Shown: in pieces, positions 1 through 9,053 of the stretch | Numbering within the stretch: position 1 is the stretch's first letter | Layout of the letters: the number at the start of each line of letters is the position of its first letter | Origin: Paenibacillus sp. DMB5 | Lineage (GTDB): Bacteria > Bacillota > Bacilli > Paenibacillales > Paenibacillaceae | DNA: 64,000 nt | Direction of reading: 5' to 3' | NCBI RefSeq assembly: GCF_001517085.1 | Contig: NZ_LRAC01000087.1 | Coordinates: 62,001-126,000, forward strand | The notes under the pieces: generated by a model | What the model saw: only the letters and a program-made list of their open reading frames with translations | Databases searched by the model: none | Told to the model about the DNA's origin: nothing | Position numbers and translations under genes: made by a program

Positions 1-108
1 TATCTAAACTGTGACCTCATTCGTAGATATATAGGCAACGTTGCTCATATAGTGGAGTTGCAGTCATTTTCTTAGTTAATTCAAATAAGAACGGAGAGGA
101 GCTTTACT

Positions 109-828
109 ATGATATTGCATAAAAAGACTCTGCTGACAGCCATCTTATCCTTATTTTTTGTAGTCCTTGTTCCCCATTCAACTCCCGTAATCTATGCAGA
201 TCAGGCTTCAAAAGTAATTTCAATATCAGTAGCAGGTCCGGCAAAAGCATTAAAACCGAAACAGACCTATCAGTTAAAGCCGGACGTAGTCACCGTACCA
301 CAAGACAGTAATGTAAAGATTTCATACTCCTCGGCCAATACTCAGGTAGCGACAGTAAATAAGAGCGGTCTTGTAACGGCTGTCAGCCCGGGGAAAGCCA
401 TTATATATGCCAGCTCCGGCGGAAAAAGTACATATGCAGTAATCAAGGTGGATTCAAGTGCGGTAGAATTCACTACAGGGCTGTGGGTGGAAAAGAAAAA
501 TATTAAAAAGCCAAAAGAGCAGCTGTTAACAGAGGGTGCCGTTTATTTTAAACTTAAGGGTTTCGATAATAATGTGCTGACCGGACATTTTTTTGCCGTT
601 AGTGCTCCCCCATCCAATCGTATAGCTGATATTGACATTAAAATAAGAATCAAGAACGGCAAGGGAAGTTTCTCCTATACGGATGACGGCTGGGGGAACA
701 GCGGGGAAGGAACTGTAGAAATGAAGGGCAGTACTCTTGAATTCATCTTCAAAGAAACCCAGTCAGACAGCGGAGCAATGTGGCGGCTTGGAACGCATAG
801 TTTTACATTGTACAAATCTGAAAGTTAA
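109..828 (+). CDS. Secreted protein with bacterial Ig-like (BIG2) domain
   Basis: The protein has 239 residues. A Sec signal peptide covers residues 1-30 (KK, a hydrophobic core, then an A-x-A-like site ending IYA). A BIG2-type Ig-like domain covers about residues 35-116, with the usual 'VATVNKSGLVTAVSPGKA' pattern. The remaining ~120 residues resemble no family I recognise. The start is supported by GGAGAGGA about 8 nt upstream of the ATG. BIG2 domains are usually stalk or adhesion modules at the cell surface. No sortase motif, S-layer domain or membrane anchor is visible, so the protein is probably released or wall-associated. The gene stands alone, with no operon partner. Confidence 0.8.
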   Translation: MILHKKTLLTAILSLFFVVLVPHSTPVIYADQASKVISISVAGPAKALKPKQTYQLKPDVVTVPQDSNVKISYSSANTQVATVNKSGLVTAVSPGKAIIYASSGGKSTYAVIKVDSSAVEFTTGLWVEKKNIKKPKEQLLTEGAVYFKLKGFDNNVLTGHFFAVSAPPSNRIADIDIKIRIKNGKGSFSYTDDGWGNSGEGTVEMKGSTLEFIFKETQSDSGAMWRLGTHSFTLYKSES

Positions 829-838
829 ATCCCGAGTT

Positions 839-867
839 TTGCGTAACCCCAAATACTCCTTTATAAT
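839..867 (+). promoter_or_regulatory. Sigma-A-type promoter of the MscS-like gene
   Basis: TTGCGT (839-844) and a perfect TATAAT (862-867) are separated by 17 bp. They lie between the Ig-like gene and the ATG at 900, which has an AGGAGG ribosome site just upstream. Confidence 0.6.
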
Positions 868-899
868 GATAGGCCAGTGCTCGAAGACAGGAGGAAGCT

Positions 900-2153
900 A
901 TGAATTTTATTAAAAACAAGCTGGCGGAGTTTGGTGTGGGCGGGGTGATGCTGGATTATCTTTCGAATATAATCATGGTTGCTTTTATAGCGCTGCTCTG
1001 TGTACTGGCTAACTTTGTAGTCAAAAAGCTTGTGCTGCGGGTCATCATTCATATCATCAATAACAACCGGTATACGTGGGATAACATTATTTTGGAGAAA
1101 AAGGTGTTCCACAAGCTGTCCCATCTTGCGCCGGCCTTCATTATCTACTACTCGGCTTCTATTTTTCCGTTATATCAGTCTTTGATTGAAAAAGCGGCAA
1201 TGACCTATCTGATTATCGTAACAATCACAGTGCTGAATGCGCTGCTGGATGCGGTTGATGCGATTTACCGTACCTTTGATGTTTCCAGGATCAGACCGAT
1301 AAAGGGCTACATCCAGGTTGCCAAAATCATTCTGTTCATCATTGGCGCCATTGTGGTAATCGCAAATCTGATTGGGCAGAATCCGTTGATCATTCTCAGC
1401 GGGCTGGGGGCTTTATCTGCAGTGCTGATGCTGATCTTTAAAGACTCCATACTGGGCCTGGTGGCAGGTGTCCAGCTGTCCTCCAATGATATGGTGCGGG
1501 TAGGCGACTGGATTGAAATGCCCAAATATAATGCGGACGGTGAGGTCATCGACATTACCCTGAACACCGTAAAGGTCATGAATTTTGATAAAACGATTAC
1601 GATGATTCCCAGCTATGCGCTCATTTCGGACTCGTTCAGGAACTGGAGAGGCATGCAGGTGTCCGGCGGGAGACGGATCAAACGGAGCGTGTATATTGAT
1701 ACGAGCAGTGTGTGCTTTTGCACAAGGGAAATGATTGATGAGTTTCAGAAAATCCATTATCTCAGTGATTATGTAACAGCGAAATTAAGCGAGATCAAGG
1801 CCTATAATATTGAACATCAGGTCAATATGGAGAGCAATGTGAACGGAAGGCAGCTCACAAATATCGGCGTATTCAGGGCTTACATTCAGGAATACCTGCG
1901 GAATCATCCGAAAATTCATAAGGATATGACCCTGCTCGTCCGCCAGCTGGCGCCGGGAGATAACGGGCTGCCCCTGGAGATCTACGCATTCAGCAATGAC
2001 ACCACCTGGGGCGTGTATGAGTCAGTGCAGGCGGATATATTTGATCATATTTTTGCGGTTATCCCTACCTTCGGGCTGCGGGTGTTCCAGAATCCGAGCG
2101 GCCATGATATTGTTCATTTAAAAGAGAAAGCAGAATACTCGCGGAGCTATTGA
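900..2153 (+). CDS. Mechanosensitive ion channel, MscS family (YbdG-like)
   Basis: A 417-residue membrane channel that would release solutes under hypo-osmotic stress. Several hydrophobic segments fill residues 15-185. They are followed by the MscS beta domain, with a D-W-I-E-M-P motif near residue 204 and the pattern 'NTVKVMNFDKTITMIPSYAL' near 222-241. The length and the long cytoplasmic C-terminus resemble E. coli YbdG rather than the shorter MscS. AGGAGG precedes the ATG. The gene is monocistronic: its own promoter lies upstream and a strong terminator follows. The family assignment is firm; the closeness to YbdG is inferred from length and motif. Confidence 0.9.
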   Translation: MNFIKNKLAEFGVGGVMLDYLSNIIMVAFIALLCVLANFVVKKLVLRVIIHIINNNRYTWDNIILEKKVFHKLSHLAPAFIIYYSASIFPLYQSLIEKAAMTYLIIVTITVLNALLDAVDAIYRTFDVSRIRPIKGYIQVAKIILFIIGAIVVIANLIGQNPLIILSGLGALSAVLMLIFKDSILGLVAGVQLSSNDMVRVGDWIEMPKYNADGEVIDITLNTVKVMNFDKTITMIPSYALISDSFRNWRGMQVSGGRRIKRSVYIDTSSVCFCTREMIDEFQKIHYLSDYVTAKLSEIKAYNIEHQVNMESNVNGRQLTNIGVFRAYIQEYLRNHPKIHKDMTLLVRQLAPGDNGLPLEIYAFSNDTTWGVYESVQADIFDHIFAVIPTFGLRVFQNPSGHDIVHLKEKAEYSRSY

Positions 2154-2164
2154 GAAAAGAGTTG

Positions 2165-2193
2165 AAAGCAGCCCTAACCGGCTGCTTTTTTTT
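2165..2193 (+). terminator. Rho-independent terminator after the MscS-like gene
   Basis: The stem AAAGCAGCC/GGCTGCTTT has a 6-nt loop and is followed by a run of T. Confidence 0.9.
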
Positions 2194-2341
2194 GTAGAGG
2201 ATCCACTTTGTGGGTTTATTCTGCTGTGGCCCCCGTCCGCCCGCAGCCCGTCCCTGGAGGGTGAAACGATCATCCCCCTGTCAAATAATCATTAACCCAG
2301 AATTCTGCATAGCAGATTCCGATATGAGTAAATGATTGTTT

Positions 2342-2355
2342 CGCAACCGCTTACA
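2342..2355 (+). promoter_or_regulatory. cre-like site upstream of the pectate lyase gene
   Basis: CGCAACCGCTTACA matches 12 of 14 positions of the CcpA/LacI-family consensus TGWAANCGNTNWCA. It lies about 50 bp before the pectate lyase start, which fits catabolite repression of a secreted enzyme. A LacI-family local regulator could use the same half-sites. Confidence 0.4.
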
Positions 2356-2405
2356 CGGGGATATGCTGAGGTTGTTTCAGGACCTAATTTATGGGAGGGA
2401 ATGAA

Positions 2406-4574
2406 TTGAAGAAGAGATCGGCAAGGGTAACGGGGATTTTGCTCTTATTCTCAATGGCATTATCTTTGGTTGCGGGAAACTGGGTAAATCCTACGGCGCA
2501 CGCAGCAGGAGTGTCAATTACGGGAAGCGGGGGCTGGAATGAAACGTCTTATGCGGAGTGGTCGCCGGTAAGCGGTGCAACGGGTTATAACGTATATGTG
2601 AAGCAGGCAAGTGCAGCGGACTCGCAGTATCAGCAGCTGGATAATCAGTTAATCCGCAAGTATCCCTCCTACTGGAGAGCGGATGCAGTCGGGCTGGCTG
2701 CCGGGAGCTATGTAATGAAGGTAGAGGCTGTACTGTCAGGAGGAGGAACCGCGAGCAGCATAACAGGTACGCTGAATGTGGCGGCGCATGACCGGTCTGG
2801 GTTTGCTTTTTCACCAAGCTCTCCATTCGGCACGGGTTCCGGTGCTTATAATGCCAACGGTACGCTAAAAACCGGCGCTCAAGTCCTTTATATTACCTCA
2901 CAAACGGCTCAAACGGTAACCCTCCCTGTCAAAACCAGCAGCTCGGGTGCAGTGCAGACCGGCGTTGGCCTGGGCGAGATTTTGAATCTGAGACAAAAGG
3001 GTTATGATACGACCCCGCTGGCTATCCGGATTATCGGCAAGGTAACGGCTTCCGATCTGAGCGGGCAGCTCAACAGCAGCGGCTACCTGCAGGTCAAAGG
3101 CAAAAATAACTACTCGGAAATGAACATCACCATCGAAGGGATCGGCCAGGATGCCTATGCGTACGGCTGGGGACTGCTCCTCCGCTATGTAGGTAACGTG
3201 GAAGTAAGAAACCTGGGGCTAATGCTGTTCCCGGACGACGGCGTCTCGATGGATAGCGGCAACGCGAATGTGTGGGTGCATAATAATGATCTTTTCTACG
3301 GGGCGGCAGGCGGGGATGCGGATCAGGCCAAGGGTGACGGCTCAACCGACCTCAAGAACGGTTCATCCTACATCACCATCTCCTATAATCATTACTGGGA
3401 TTCGGGAAAATCTTCGCTGGTCGGCCTGACCGAACCGTCGGAGTTCTATGCTACCTTCCATCATAACTGGTTCGACCACTCGGATTCCCGCCATCCGCGG
3501 ATCCGCGTAGCGTCGGTTCATATTTATAACAACTATTTTGACGGGATCTCCAAATATGGTGTGGGGATGACAAGCGGAGGGTCCGCTTTTGTAGAATCAA
3601 ACGTCTTCCGCAATGCCAAATATCCGATGATGATCTCTCTGCAGGGCACGGATGCACTCGGGGAAGGCACCTTCTCCGGCGAAAACGGCGGGATGATCAA
3701 GGCGTACAACAATCAGGTGACAGATGCAGCCAGCCTGATCTATGCCAACTCCGGCACGGGGACGGCTGCGGCTAATGCAACCTCTTTTGACGCTTATCTT
3801 GCATCCTCAAGAAGTGAGACCGTCCCAAGCTCGTTTAAGGCTTTAGTAGGCGGAACGGCCTACAATAACTTTGATACGACCGTTAATACAGGGGTAAGCG
3901 CCTCTGCGGTTGATGCCGTCAGTTCGGTTGAGCAGAATGTAAAAGCAAAAGCCGGACGCCTGGGAGGCGGCGACTTTAGCTGGACCTTCAACAATGCTGT
4001 GGATGACGCGTCGTATGCGCTCAATACCGCGCTGATGTCGGCGATCCGGGGTTATACTACCCAGCTTGTCTCTGTAGGTGGCAATTCCGGTGCCACTCCA
4101 ACACCGACGCCGACAGCAACGGCTACACCTGCACCAACTGCGACTCCAGTGCCAACGGCAACGCCTGTGCCAACGGCAACGCCTGTGCCAACCGCCACGC
4201 CTGTGCCAACAGCGACTCCGGTACCGACAGCCACCCCGGCTACGGGTGTGTATGTCCACGACTTTACGGCATCCGGGAAAACAAGCAGCTTTTTTAACAT
4301 CCAGGGCAATCTCTCTACCAGCAAGGGGACGGTAGTTTACAATGGCCTGACCCTGACCCAATGCCTGAAAATCGAGAGCTCGACCAGCATCCAGTTCACA
4401 GCGGCCCAAGCCACGACGTTAACCCTGGTGTTCAACGCCGAAGGAACGCAGATTAAGGTGGACGGAACAAGCTATCCGATCACGAACCGGATTGCAACGA
4501 TTCCGCTTGCGGCAGGGGTGCATACGATTACGAAGGATAGTACGGCGAATTTGTATTATATGAAGCTGGAGTAG
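2406..4574 (+). CDS. Secreted pectate lyase, PL1, with FnIII-like and C-terminal accessory domains
   Basis: The enzyme should cleave polygalacturonate by calcium-dependent beta-elimination outside the cell. The chosen start is TTG at 2406: GGGAGGG (2393-2399) sits 6 nt upstream and overlaps an upstream in-frame ATG at 2391, so that ATG is unlikely. The layout of the ~722 residues is: signal peptide to about residue 33, FnIII-like module 35-125, PL1 beta-helix about 135-565, Pro/Thr linker 570-615 and a ~105-residue C-terminal beta domain that may bind carbohydrate. Visible PL1 hallmarks are VWVHNNDL, an acidic calcium region (GGDADQAKGDGSTD) and the catalytic D-S-R-H-P-R-I-R motif. It has its own terminator and no operon partner. 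Confidence 0.92.
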   Translation: MKKRSARVTGILLLFSMALSLVAGNWVNPTAHAAGVSITGSGGWNETSYAEWSPVSGATGYNVYVKQASAADSQYQQLDNQLIRKYPSYWRADAVGLAAGSYVMKVEAVLSGGGTASSITGTLNVAAHDRSGFAFSPSSPFGTGSGAYNANGTLKTGAQVLYITSQTAQTVTLPVKTSSSGAVQTGVGLGEILNLRQKGYDTTPLAIRIIGKVTASDLSGQLNSSGYLQVKGKNNYSEMNITIEGIGQDAYAYGWGLLLRYVGNVEVRNLGLMLFPDDGVSMDSGNANVWVHNNDLFYGAAGGDADQAKGDGSTDLKNGSSYITISYNHYWDSGKSSLVGLTEPSEFYATFHHNWFDHSDSRHPRIRVASVHIYNNYFDGISKYGVGMTSGGSAFVESNVFRNAKYPMMISLQGTDALGEGTFSGENGGMIKAYNNQVTDAASLIYANSGTGTAAANATSFDAYLASSRSETVPSSFKALVGGTAYNNFDTTVNTGVSASAVDAVSSVEQNVKAKAGRLGGGDFSWTFNNAVDDASYALNTALMSAIRGYTTQLVSVGGNSGATPTPTPTATATPAPTATPVPTATPVPTATPVPTATPVPTATPVPTATPATGVYVHDFTASGKTSSFFNIQGNLSTSKGTVVYNGLTLTQCLKIESSTSIQFTAAQATTLTLVFNAEGTQIKVDGTSYPITNRIATIPLAAGVHTITKDSTANLYYMKLE
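4143..4232 (+). repeat. 18-bp tandem repeats encoding a VPTATP linker
   Basis: Five units of 18 bp (type ACGCCTGTGCCAACGGCA) encode the flexible Pro/Thr linker of the pectate lyase. Units 2 and 3 are nearly identical, so the linker length could vary by slippage. Confidence 0.85.
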
Positions 4575-4583
4575 AGCAGACGG

Positions 4584-4606
4584 GCGGCCCTTTGGGGCCG
4601 CTTTTT
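4584..4606 (+). terminator. Terminator after the pectate lyase gene
   Basis: The stem GCGGCCC/GGGCCGC has a 4-nt loop and is followed by TTTTT. Confidence 0.9.
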
Positions 4607-4626
4607 CTATTTCCTCAGGTGACCCA

Positions 4627-4657
4627 TTGACTTAAACCATGGTTTAAGTCGTATGCT
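4627..4657 (+). promoter_or_regulatory. MerR-type promoter with palindromic operator
   Basis: TTGACT (4627-4632) and TATGCT (4652-4657) are separated by 19 bp, the over-long spacer typical of promoters untwisted by MerR regulators. A perfect 22-bp palindrome (4629-4650, centre AAACCATGGTTT) fills the spacer. The MerR gene starts 43 bp downstream, so it probably controls itself and the SDR gene behind it. Confidence 0.85.
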
Positions 4658-4699
4658 AGGGGTGTCGACAGGGAAAGATCACATTTGGAGGCCTTCAAT

Positions 4700-5095
4700 A
4701 TGAAAACAATCTCGATCGGTGAGGCTGCGGCTGCGCTTCATATTCCGGAATCCACGTTACGATATTATGAAAGACAGGGGCTGCTCCCGCTAATAGAACG
4801 TGACGGGGCGGGCAGACGGCTATTTTCGGAACATCAGATGGAGCTGCTGGAAACAACACTCCGGTTGAAGCATACCCATATGCCTATTCAAGATATCAGG
4901 CAGTATATCGCCTGGGTCATTGAAGGGGAGAGTACAACGGAGCTGCGGCTTGAAATGATGACCAGGCATAAGCAGACAGTGCTTAATGAAATGGCGGTCA
5001 TGGAGGAAGCTCTCAGAGGAATTGATATCAAGATTAACCGGTATACAGAACGTTTGCGTAAAAAAACAGAACAAGGAAAAGAGGAGAACCTGTGA
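4700..5095 (+). CDS. MerR-family transcriptional regulator
   Basis: A 131-residue DNA-binding activator. The ATG at 4700 is chosen because GGAGG lies 8 nt upstream, and an in-frame TTG at 4685 overlaps that ribosome site. The N-terminal winged helix has the standard pattern 'IPESTLRYYERQGLLP' followed by R-R-L-F. A dimerising coiled coil fills residues 80-125. There is no conserved Cys pair, so metal sensing of the classical MerR kind is unlikely. It overlaps the following SDR gene by 4 nt (GTGA), so the two are translationally coupled. Within the family, MerR regulators next to SDR and AKR genes usually respond to electrophiles or aldehydes. That role is inferred here. Confidence 0.9.
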   Translation: MKTISIGEAAAALHIPESTLRYYERQGLLPLIERDGAGRRLFSEHQMELLETTLRLKHTHMPIQDIRQYIAWVIEGESTTELRLEMMTRHKQTVLNEMAVMEEALRGIDIKINRYTERLRKKTEQGKEENL

Positions 5096-5853
5096 AGCTA
5101 TCAGGAAACACCATACTTATTACTGGCGGAAGCACTGGAATCGGGCTGGCTTTTGCAGAGCGGTTTATTGCGGCGGATAACCGGGTGATTGTCTGCGGAC
5201 GGCGGGAGGAAGTGCTTCAGAGTGCTCAGGACAAGCTGCCCGGCCTGATTACCCGTGTCTGTGATCTGAATCTGGAAGCGGAGCGTGTAGCTTTATACGA
5301 TTGGGTAACTGAGAGCTATCCGGAGGTTAACGTGCTGGTCAACAACGCCGGAACCCAGCAGCGGTTCAATGTTCTTAAAGCAGATGCCAGGGACAACTGG
5401 AGCTACTTTAATCAGGAAATTAATACGAATCTGGATGCGCCTTTTCAGCTCTCTCTGCTGTTTGCCCCATTTTTTGCGCAAAAAGAAGCAGCAGCGATTA
5501 TCAACGTGACCTCCGGGCTCGCTTTTACCCCGTTTGCGATTGCTCCGATCTACTCCGCCACCAAGGCGGCGCTGCATTCGTTCACAGTCAGCCTGCGGCA
5601 CCAGCTGTCCGCGACCTCTGTTGAGGTTATCGAGGTAGCGCCCCCGGCTGTGAACACAGATCTGGGAGGTTCCGGACTGCATGTGCACGGGGAGCCGCTG
5701 GAGGCTTTTGCGGACGGGATTTTCAAAGGGTTGGAAGAAGGAAAAGCAGAGATCGGCTACGGAACCTCGATAGACCGCCTGCGCATGTCCCGCGATCAGG
5801 TGGACGAGTATACGGCGAAGATGTATGAGGCTAGTAGGGGGATGGTTGAGTAA
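5092..5853 (+). CDS. SDR-family oxidoreductase (DltE-like)
   Basis: A 253-residue NAD(P)-dependent short-chain dehydrogenase. The nucleotide-binding TGGSTGIG motif is at residues 11-18, an NNAG motif lies near 84, and the catalytic Ser and YSATK appear around residues 140-160. The substrate is not evident; overall it resembles Bacillus DltE and related proteins, but no dlt genes are nearby. The start is GTG, overlapping the MerR stop, with GAGGAG upstream. It is co-transcribed with the MerR regulator and followed by an aldo/keto reductase about 95 bp away, suggesting an aldehyde or ketone detoxification unit. Confidence 0.88.
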   Translation: MKLSGNTILITGGSTGIGLAFAERFIAADNRVIVCGRREEVLQSAQDKLPGLITRVCDLNLEAERVALYDWVTESYPEVNVLVNNAGTQQRFNVLKADARDNWSYFNQEINTNLDAPFQLSLLFAPFFAQKEAAAIINVTSGLAFTPFAIAPIYSATKAALHSFTVSLRHQLSATSVEVIEVAPPAVNTDLGGSGLHVHGEPLEAFADGIFKGLEEGKAEIGYGTSIDRLRMSRDQVDEYTAKMYEASRGMVE

Positions 5854-5948
5854 CGAACAGGGTAATTCAGGTTTCACCTCCCGGATTTTGGTTTAGGAAG
5901 AGGTTGAGTGGTAAAGTTAAACCAGTCCAGCCAAGGAGGTAACACAAA

Positions 5949-6791
5949 GTGAACCAGCATATTTCGGAGAAAGTTTTGAACGACGGTCTGAAAATTCCAG
6001 CTATAGGCTTTGGTACAGCCTTTCTGAAAGGCGCAGATGGAGCGAAAGCAATTACAGGAGCCATTGAAGCCGGATACCGGCTGATTGACTCGGCCTTTAA
6101 TTATGAGAATGAAGGGGCGGTCGGAGAAGCAGTCCGCAAAAGCGGATTACCGAGAGAAGAGCTGCGGATTACTTCGAAGCTTCCGGGGCGACACCATGCC
6201 TATAAAGAGGCATTGGAGACGATTGAGGAATCATTATATAGAGCGGGCCTTGATTATTACGATCTGTATCTGATCCACTGGCCTAATCCGAAGACCGATA
6301 AATATGTGGAAGCCTGGCAGGCGATGATTGAGGCGAAGAAGCGCGGCTACGTCCGTTCCATCGGGGTCTGCAATTTCCTGCCGGAGCATAACGAGCGTAT
6401 CATAAAAGAGACCGGTGTAGCGCCGAGCATCAACCAGGTGGAGCTGCATCCGCTGTTTAATCAGGAGCGCCAGCGCACGAAGGATGCCGAGCATGGCATT
6501 GTAACAGAGTCTTGGAGTCCGCTTGGACGCGGCCACAGCATGCTGAAGAATGAGCAGATTGCAGCTATTGCGGCTGCCCACGGCAAAACACCGACCCAGG
6601 CTATTTTGCGCTGGCACATTCAGCTGGGAGCGGTTCCGATTCCGCGGACCAGCTCTGTGGAGCATCAGAAGGAGAATCTTGAAATCTTTGACTTTGAGCT
6701 GTCGGAGGATGAAATGAAGATTATTTCAGGTATGAGCCAACCGGACGGACGGCTCTGGGAGCAGAACCCGGCGGAGTATGAAGAAATGTAA
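5949..6791 (+). CDS. Aldo/keto reductase (AKR family)
   Basis: A 280-residue NADPH-dependent TIM-barrel reductase of the type that reduces methylglyoxal and other aldehydes. The expected motifs are present: G-F-G-T near the N-terminus, the 'AGYRLIDSAFNYENE' region holding catalytic Asp and Tyr, a catalytic Lys in TSKLP, and 'YDLYLIHWP' with the catalytic His. The C-terminal IPRTSS sequence binds the cofactor phosphate. The start is GTG with AAGGAGGTAA about 7 nt upstream. It probably belongs to the MerR-controlled group and ends at a clear terminator. Confidence 0.92.
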   Translation: MNQHISEKVLNDGLKIPAIGFGTAFLKGADGAKAITGAIEAGYRLIDSAFNYENEGAVGEAVRKSGLPREELRITSKLPGRHHAYKEALETIEESLYRAGLDYYDLYLIHWPNPKTDKYVEAWQAMIEAKKRGYVRSIGVCNFLPEHNERIIKETGVAPSINQVELHPLFNQERQRTKDAEHGIVTESWSPLGRGHSMLKNEQIAAIAAAHGKTPTQAILRWHIQLGAVPIPRTSSVEHQKENLEIFDFELSEDEMKIISGMSQPDGRLWEQNPAEYEEM

Positions 6792-6812
6792 ATGCTGCAT
6801 CATAGTTGAATC

Positions 6813-6838
6813 AGGGCACCCGTGGGGTGCTCTTTTTG
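6813..6838 (+). terminator. Terminator after the aldo/keto reductase gene
   Basis: The stem AGGGCACCC/GGGTGCTCT (one G-T pair) is followed by TTTTT. The next gene is convergent. Confidence 0.85.
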
Positions 6839-6891
6839 TTGCCGGGCGTACTAATACAATAAAACAGCAAATTTATGCAATCAGGCACTTT

Positions 6892-7710
6892 TTACTGCAG
6901 CTCACGCGGCCGCCGCGAAGGCGGCTGCTTCCGGGCGGTACGCACCGGCCGGTCTGCCTGCTTGCCGGTCATCTCCGGGAGATGCTTCCAGTAGCGCTTC
7001 GGCATCATGGAGGCGCGCTGCCGGTCGTTCTTGCGCTCTTTGATACCGATAGCGTGATAAAAGCTCTGCCACAGGCTGCGGTAAGCAGCTTCTGTCTCAT
7101 CCGGCTGCGGCGGAATCCATTCCTCAAGCGGAATAATGGCCCGCCGGCCCGGCTGATGGATCAGCGCTACCCTGTGGGTGCGGTCGTAGATCATGAAGCT
7201 CTCACTCTGGAACCGGTCGCAGAAATGGTCCTCAATAACAGGCAGAACGTAGCCCTGAGGTTCAATAACCGCTGCCATGACAGGTCCGTATACGGTGAAC
7301 CGGACGAAGCCCAGATAGTGATGGCTCTCCCGCCGGAGCAGACGGACGGCCTTGTTCAGGGCGCAGACCGTATCGTCGGTCAGCATGTTCATTACCGCAG
7401 GGCCGTGAGTAAAGCCAAGATACAGAAAATTCAGCAGCAGTATCTCCTTGTCCGGTACGGCAGACCAGAAGCCGAGCTGGACAAGCTCCTGCGCTTCGCG
7501 GGAAATCTTCAGCGGAATAGAGCGCAGTACGCGGTCTGCCTTAATCTTGTCGGTCTCGATCCATTTGGCCTCCAGCAGCAGTCCTTGTCCGCTGCCCTCT
7601 GAATGGATGGCCAGCGGCGTTTCCTTCCACTGGTAGCTCTCGAACACACAGCATAGCAGGCCCTCAAAGCTGCCGTCATAGGAGTAGGCTAAAGAGGTGG
7701 TTGCAAACAT
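6892..7710 (-). CDS. TIGR03915-type putative DNA repair/metabolism protein
   Basis: This 272-residue protein matches by its overall pattern (N-terminal 'YSYDGSFEGLLCCVFESY', central 'LLNFLYLGFTHGP') the family that accompanies the TIGR03916 radical-SAM protein. Members are thought to act with that protein and uracil-DNA-glycosylase-like domains in DNA repair or modification. No biochemical function is established that I know of. The ATG lies 3 bp after the frame-corrected stop of the radical-SAM gene, so the two are translationally coupled. The C-terminal ~35 residues are very basic. Control would come from the SOS-type promoter at 9054-9082. Confidence 0.85.
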   Translation of the reverse strand: MFATTSLAYSYDGSFEGLLCCVFESYQWKETPLAIHSEGSGQGLLLEAKWIETDKIKADRVLRSIPLKISREAQELVQLGFWSAVPDKEILLLNFLYLGFTHGPAVMNMLTDDTVCALNKAVRLLRRESHHYLGFVRFTVYGPVMAAVIEPQGYVLPVIEDHFCDRFQSESFMIYDRTHRVALIHQPGRRAIIPLEEWIPPQPDETEAAYRSLWQSFYHAIGIKERKNDRQRASMMPKRYWKHLPEMTGKQADRPVRTARKQPPSRRPRELQ

Positions 7711-7713
7711 GGC

Positions 7714-9029
7714 CTAACCCCCGTAACGGAAAGACGCGGCCCGCCCCGCTTCCGGCAGGGCAGCTAAATAGCTGTCGTCGAAGAAGGAGAGCTGCTCAAT
7801 TTCCGGCTGCTGGAACTTGGCCAGCTCCTGCCCGGACATCAGCGAGCGGAGCAGAGTGTGCTCGCCTACCTTGAGGCCTTCCAGCGGCGGCCTTTGCAGG
7901 TGATGAAGAACTGGGCGCGCTTGAGCACAACGCCAAGCTTCTTCAGCGCATGGAAATCGAGCGTTCCGGCCCGGCGGGCCTTGATGATCCGCTGGGCGCT
8001 TCTTACGCCGATGCCTGGGACTCGCAGCAGCATCTCATACGGTGCGCGGTTCACCTCCACCGGGAACTGCTCCCGGTGATTGATGGCCCAGCTGCATTTC
8101 GGATCGAGCAGCGGGTTGAAGTTGGGCGCTGCCTCGTCGAGCAGCTCCTTGGCCTCGAAGCCGTAGAAGCGCAGCAGCCAGTCGGCCTGATACAGCCGGT
8201 GCTCGCGCAGCAGCGGAGGCTTGGTGTCCAGGGAGGGGAGCAGCGAATCCTCGACCACCGGAGTATAAGCGGAGTAAAAGATCCGCTTGAGCTTATATTT
8301 CTTATACAATCCCTCTGTTAGGTTCATAATCTGGTAGTCGGTATCCGGTGTGGCGCCGACGATCATCTGGGTGCTCTGTCCCGCCGGTGCGAAGCGGGGC
8401 GCATGCTTATATTTAACGAGTTCCGTACTGTTCTCGGTAATCTTGTTCGTAATAAGGCCCATCGGCTGAAGAATGGACTGCTTGCTCTTGTCCGGAGCCA
8501 GCTTGCGCAGGCTATCCTGGGAGGGCAGCTCGATGTTGACGCTCATCCGGTCAGCCAGCATCCCCAGCCGGGACAGCAGGGCATCGTCTGCGCCGGGAAT
8601 AGCTTTTACATGAATGTAGCCGCGGAAGTGATATTCGTTGCGAAGCAGCTCAAGGGCGGCAATCAGCTGCTCGGTTGTATAATCGGGACTGCGCATAATG
8701 CCGGAGCTGAGGAACAGCCCCTCTATATAGTTACGGCGGTAGAATTGCATCGTAATGTCAGCAATCTCCTGCGGGGTAAACGCGGCCCGGCGTACCGGAT
8801 TGGACTTGCGGTTGATGCAATAAGCACAGTCATAGATGCAGCCGTTGGTCATCAGCACCTTGAGCAGCGAAATGCAGCGTCCGTCTGCGGCAAAGCTGTG
8901 GCAGATTCCAAAGCTGACTGCGTTGCCCAGGCTTCCGGCCTGGCCGGAGCGCTGTGAACCGCTTGAGGTGCAGGCGACATCATACTTGGCCGATTCCGTC
9001 AAAATTTCTAGCTTCTCCATCATATCCAT
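7714..9029 (-). CDS. Radical-SAM DNA modification/repair protein (TIGR03916 type), frameshifted
   Basis: The radical-SAM cluster motif C-x3-C-x2-C is visible (GCIYDCAYC), and a helix-hairpin-helix DNA-binding region (LLRVPGIGVRSAQRIIKARR) lies near the C-terminus. The start is ATG at 9029, with GAGGAG 9 nt upstream. The open frame stops early at 7866. The remaining ~55 codons (EGLKVGEHTLLRSLMSG onward) continue in another frame to a stop at 7714. One G missing from a GGG run near 7880 would restore a ~438-residue protein ending 3 bp before its partner gene. The gene is therefore real, but either shifted by sequence error or recently mutated. Confidence 0.88.
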
Positions 9030-9053
9030 CGTTACACACTCCTCATCAGCAAA

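Noticed and set aside
6778..7602. Plus-strand frame of 274 codons opposite the TIGR03915-type gene
   Set aside because: The minus-strand product matches a known family and is coupled to the radical-SAM gene; the plus frame overlaps a terminator.
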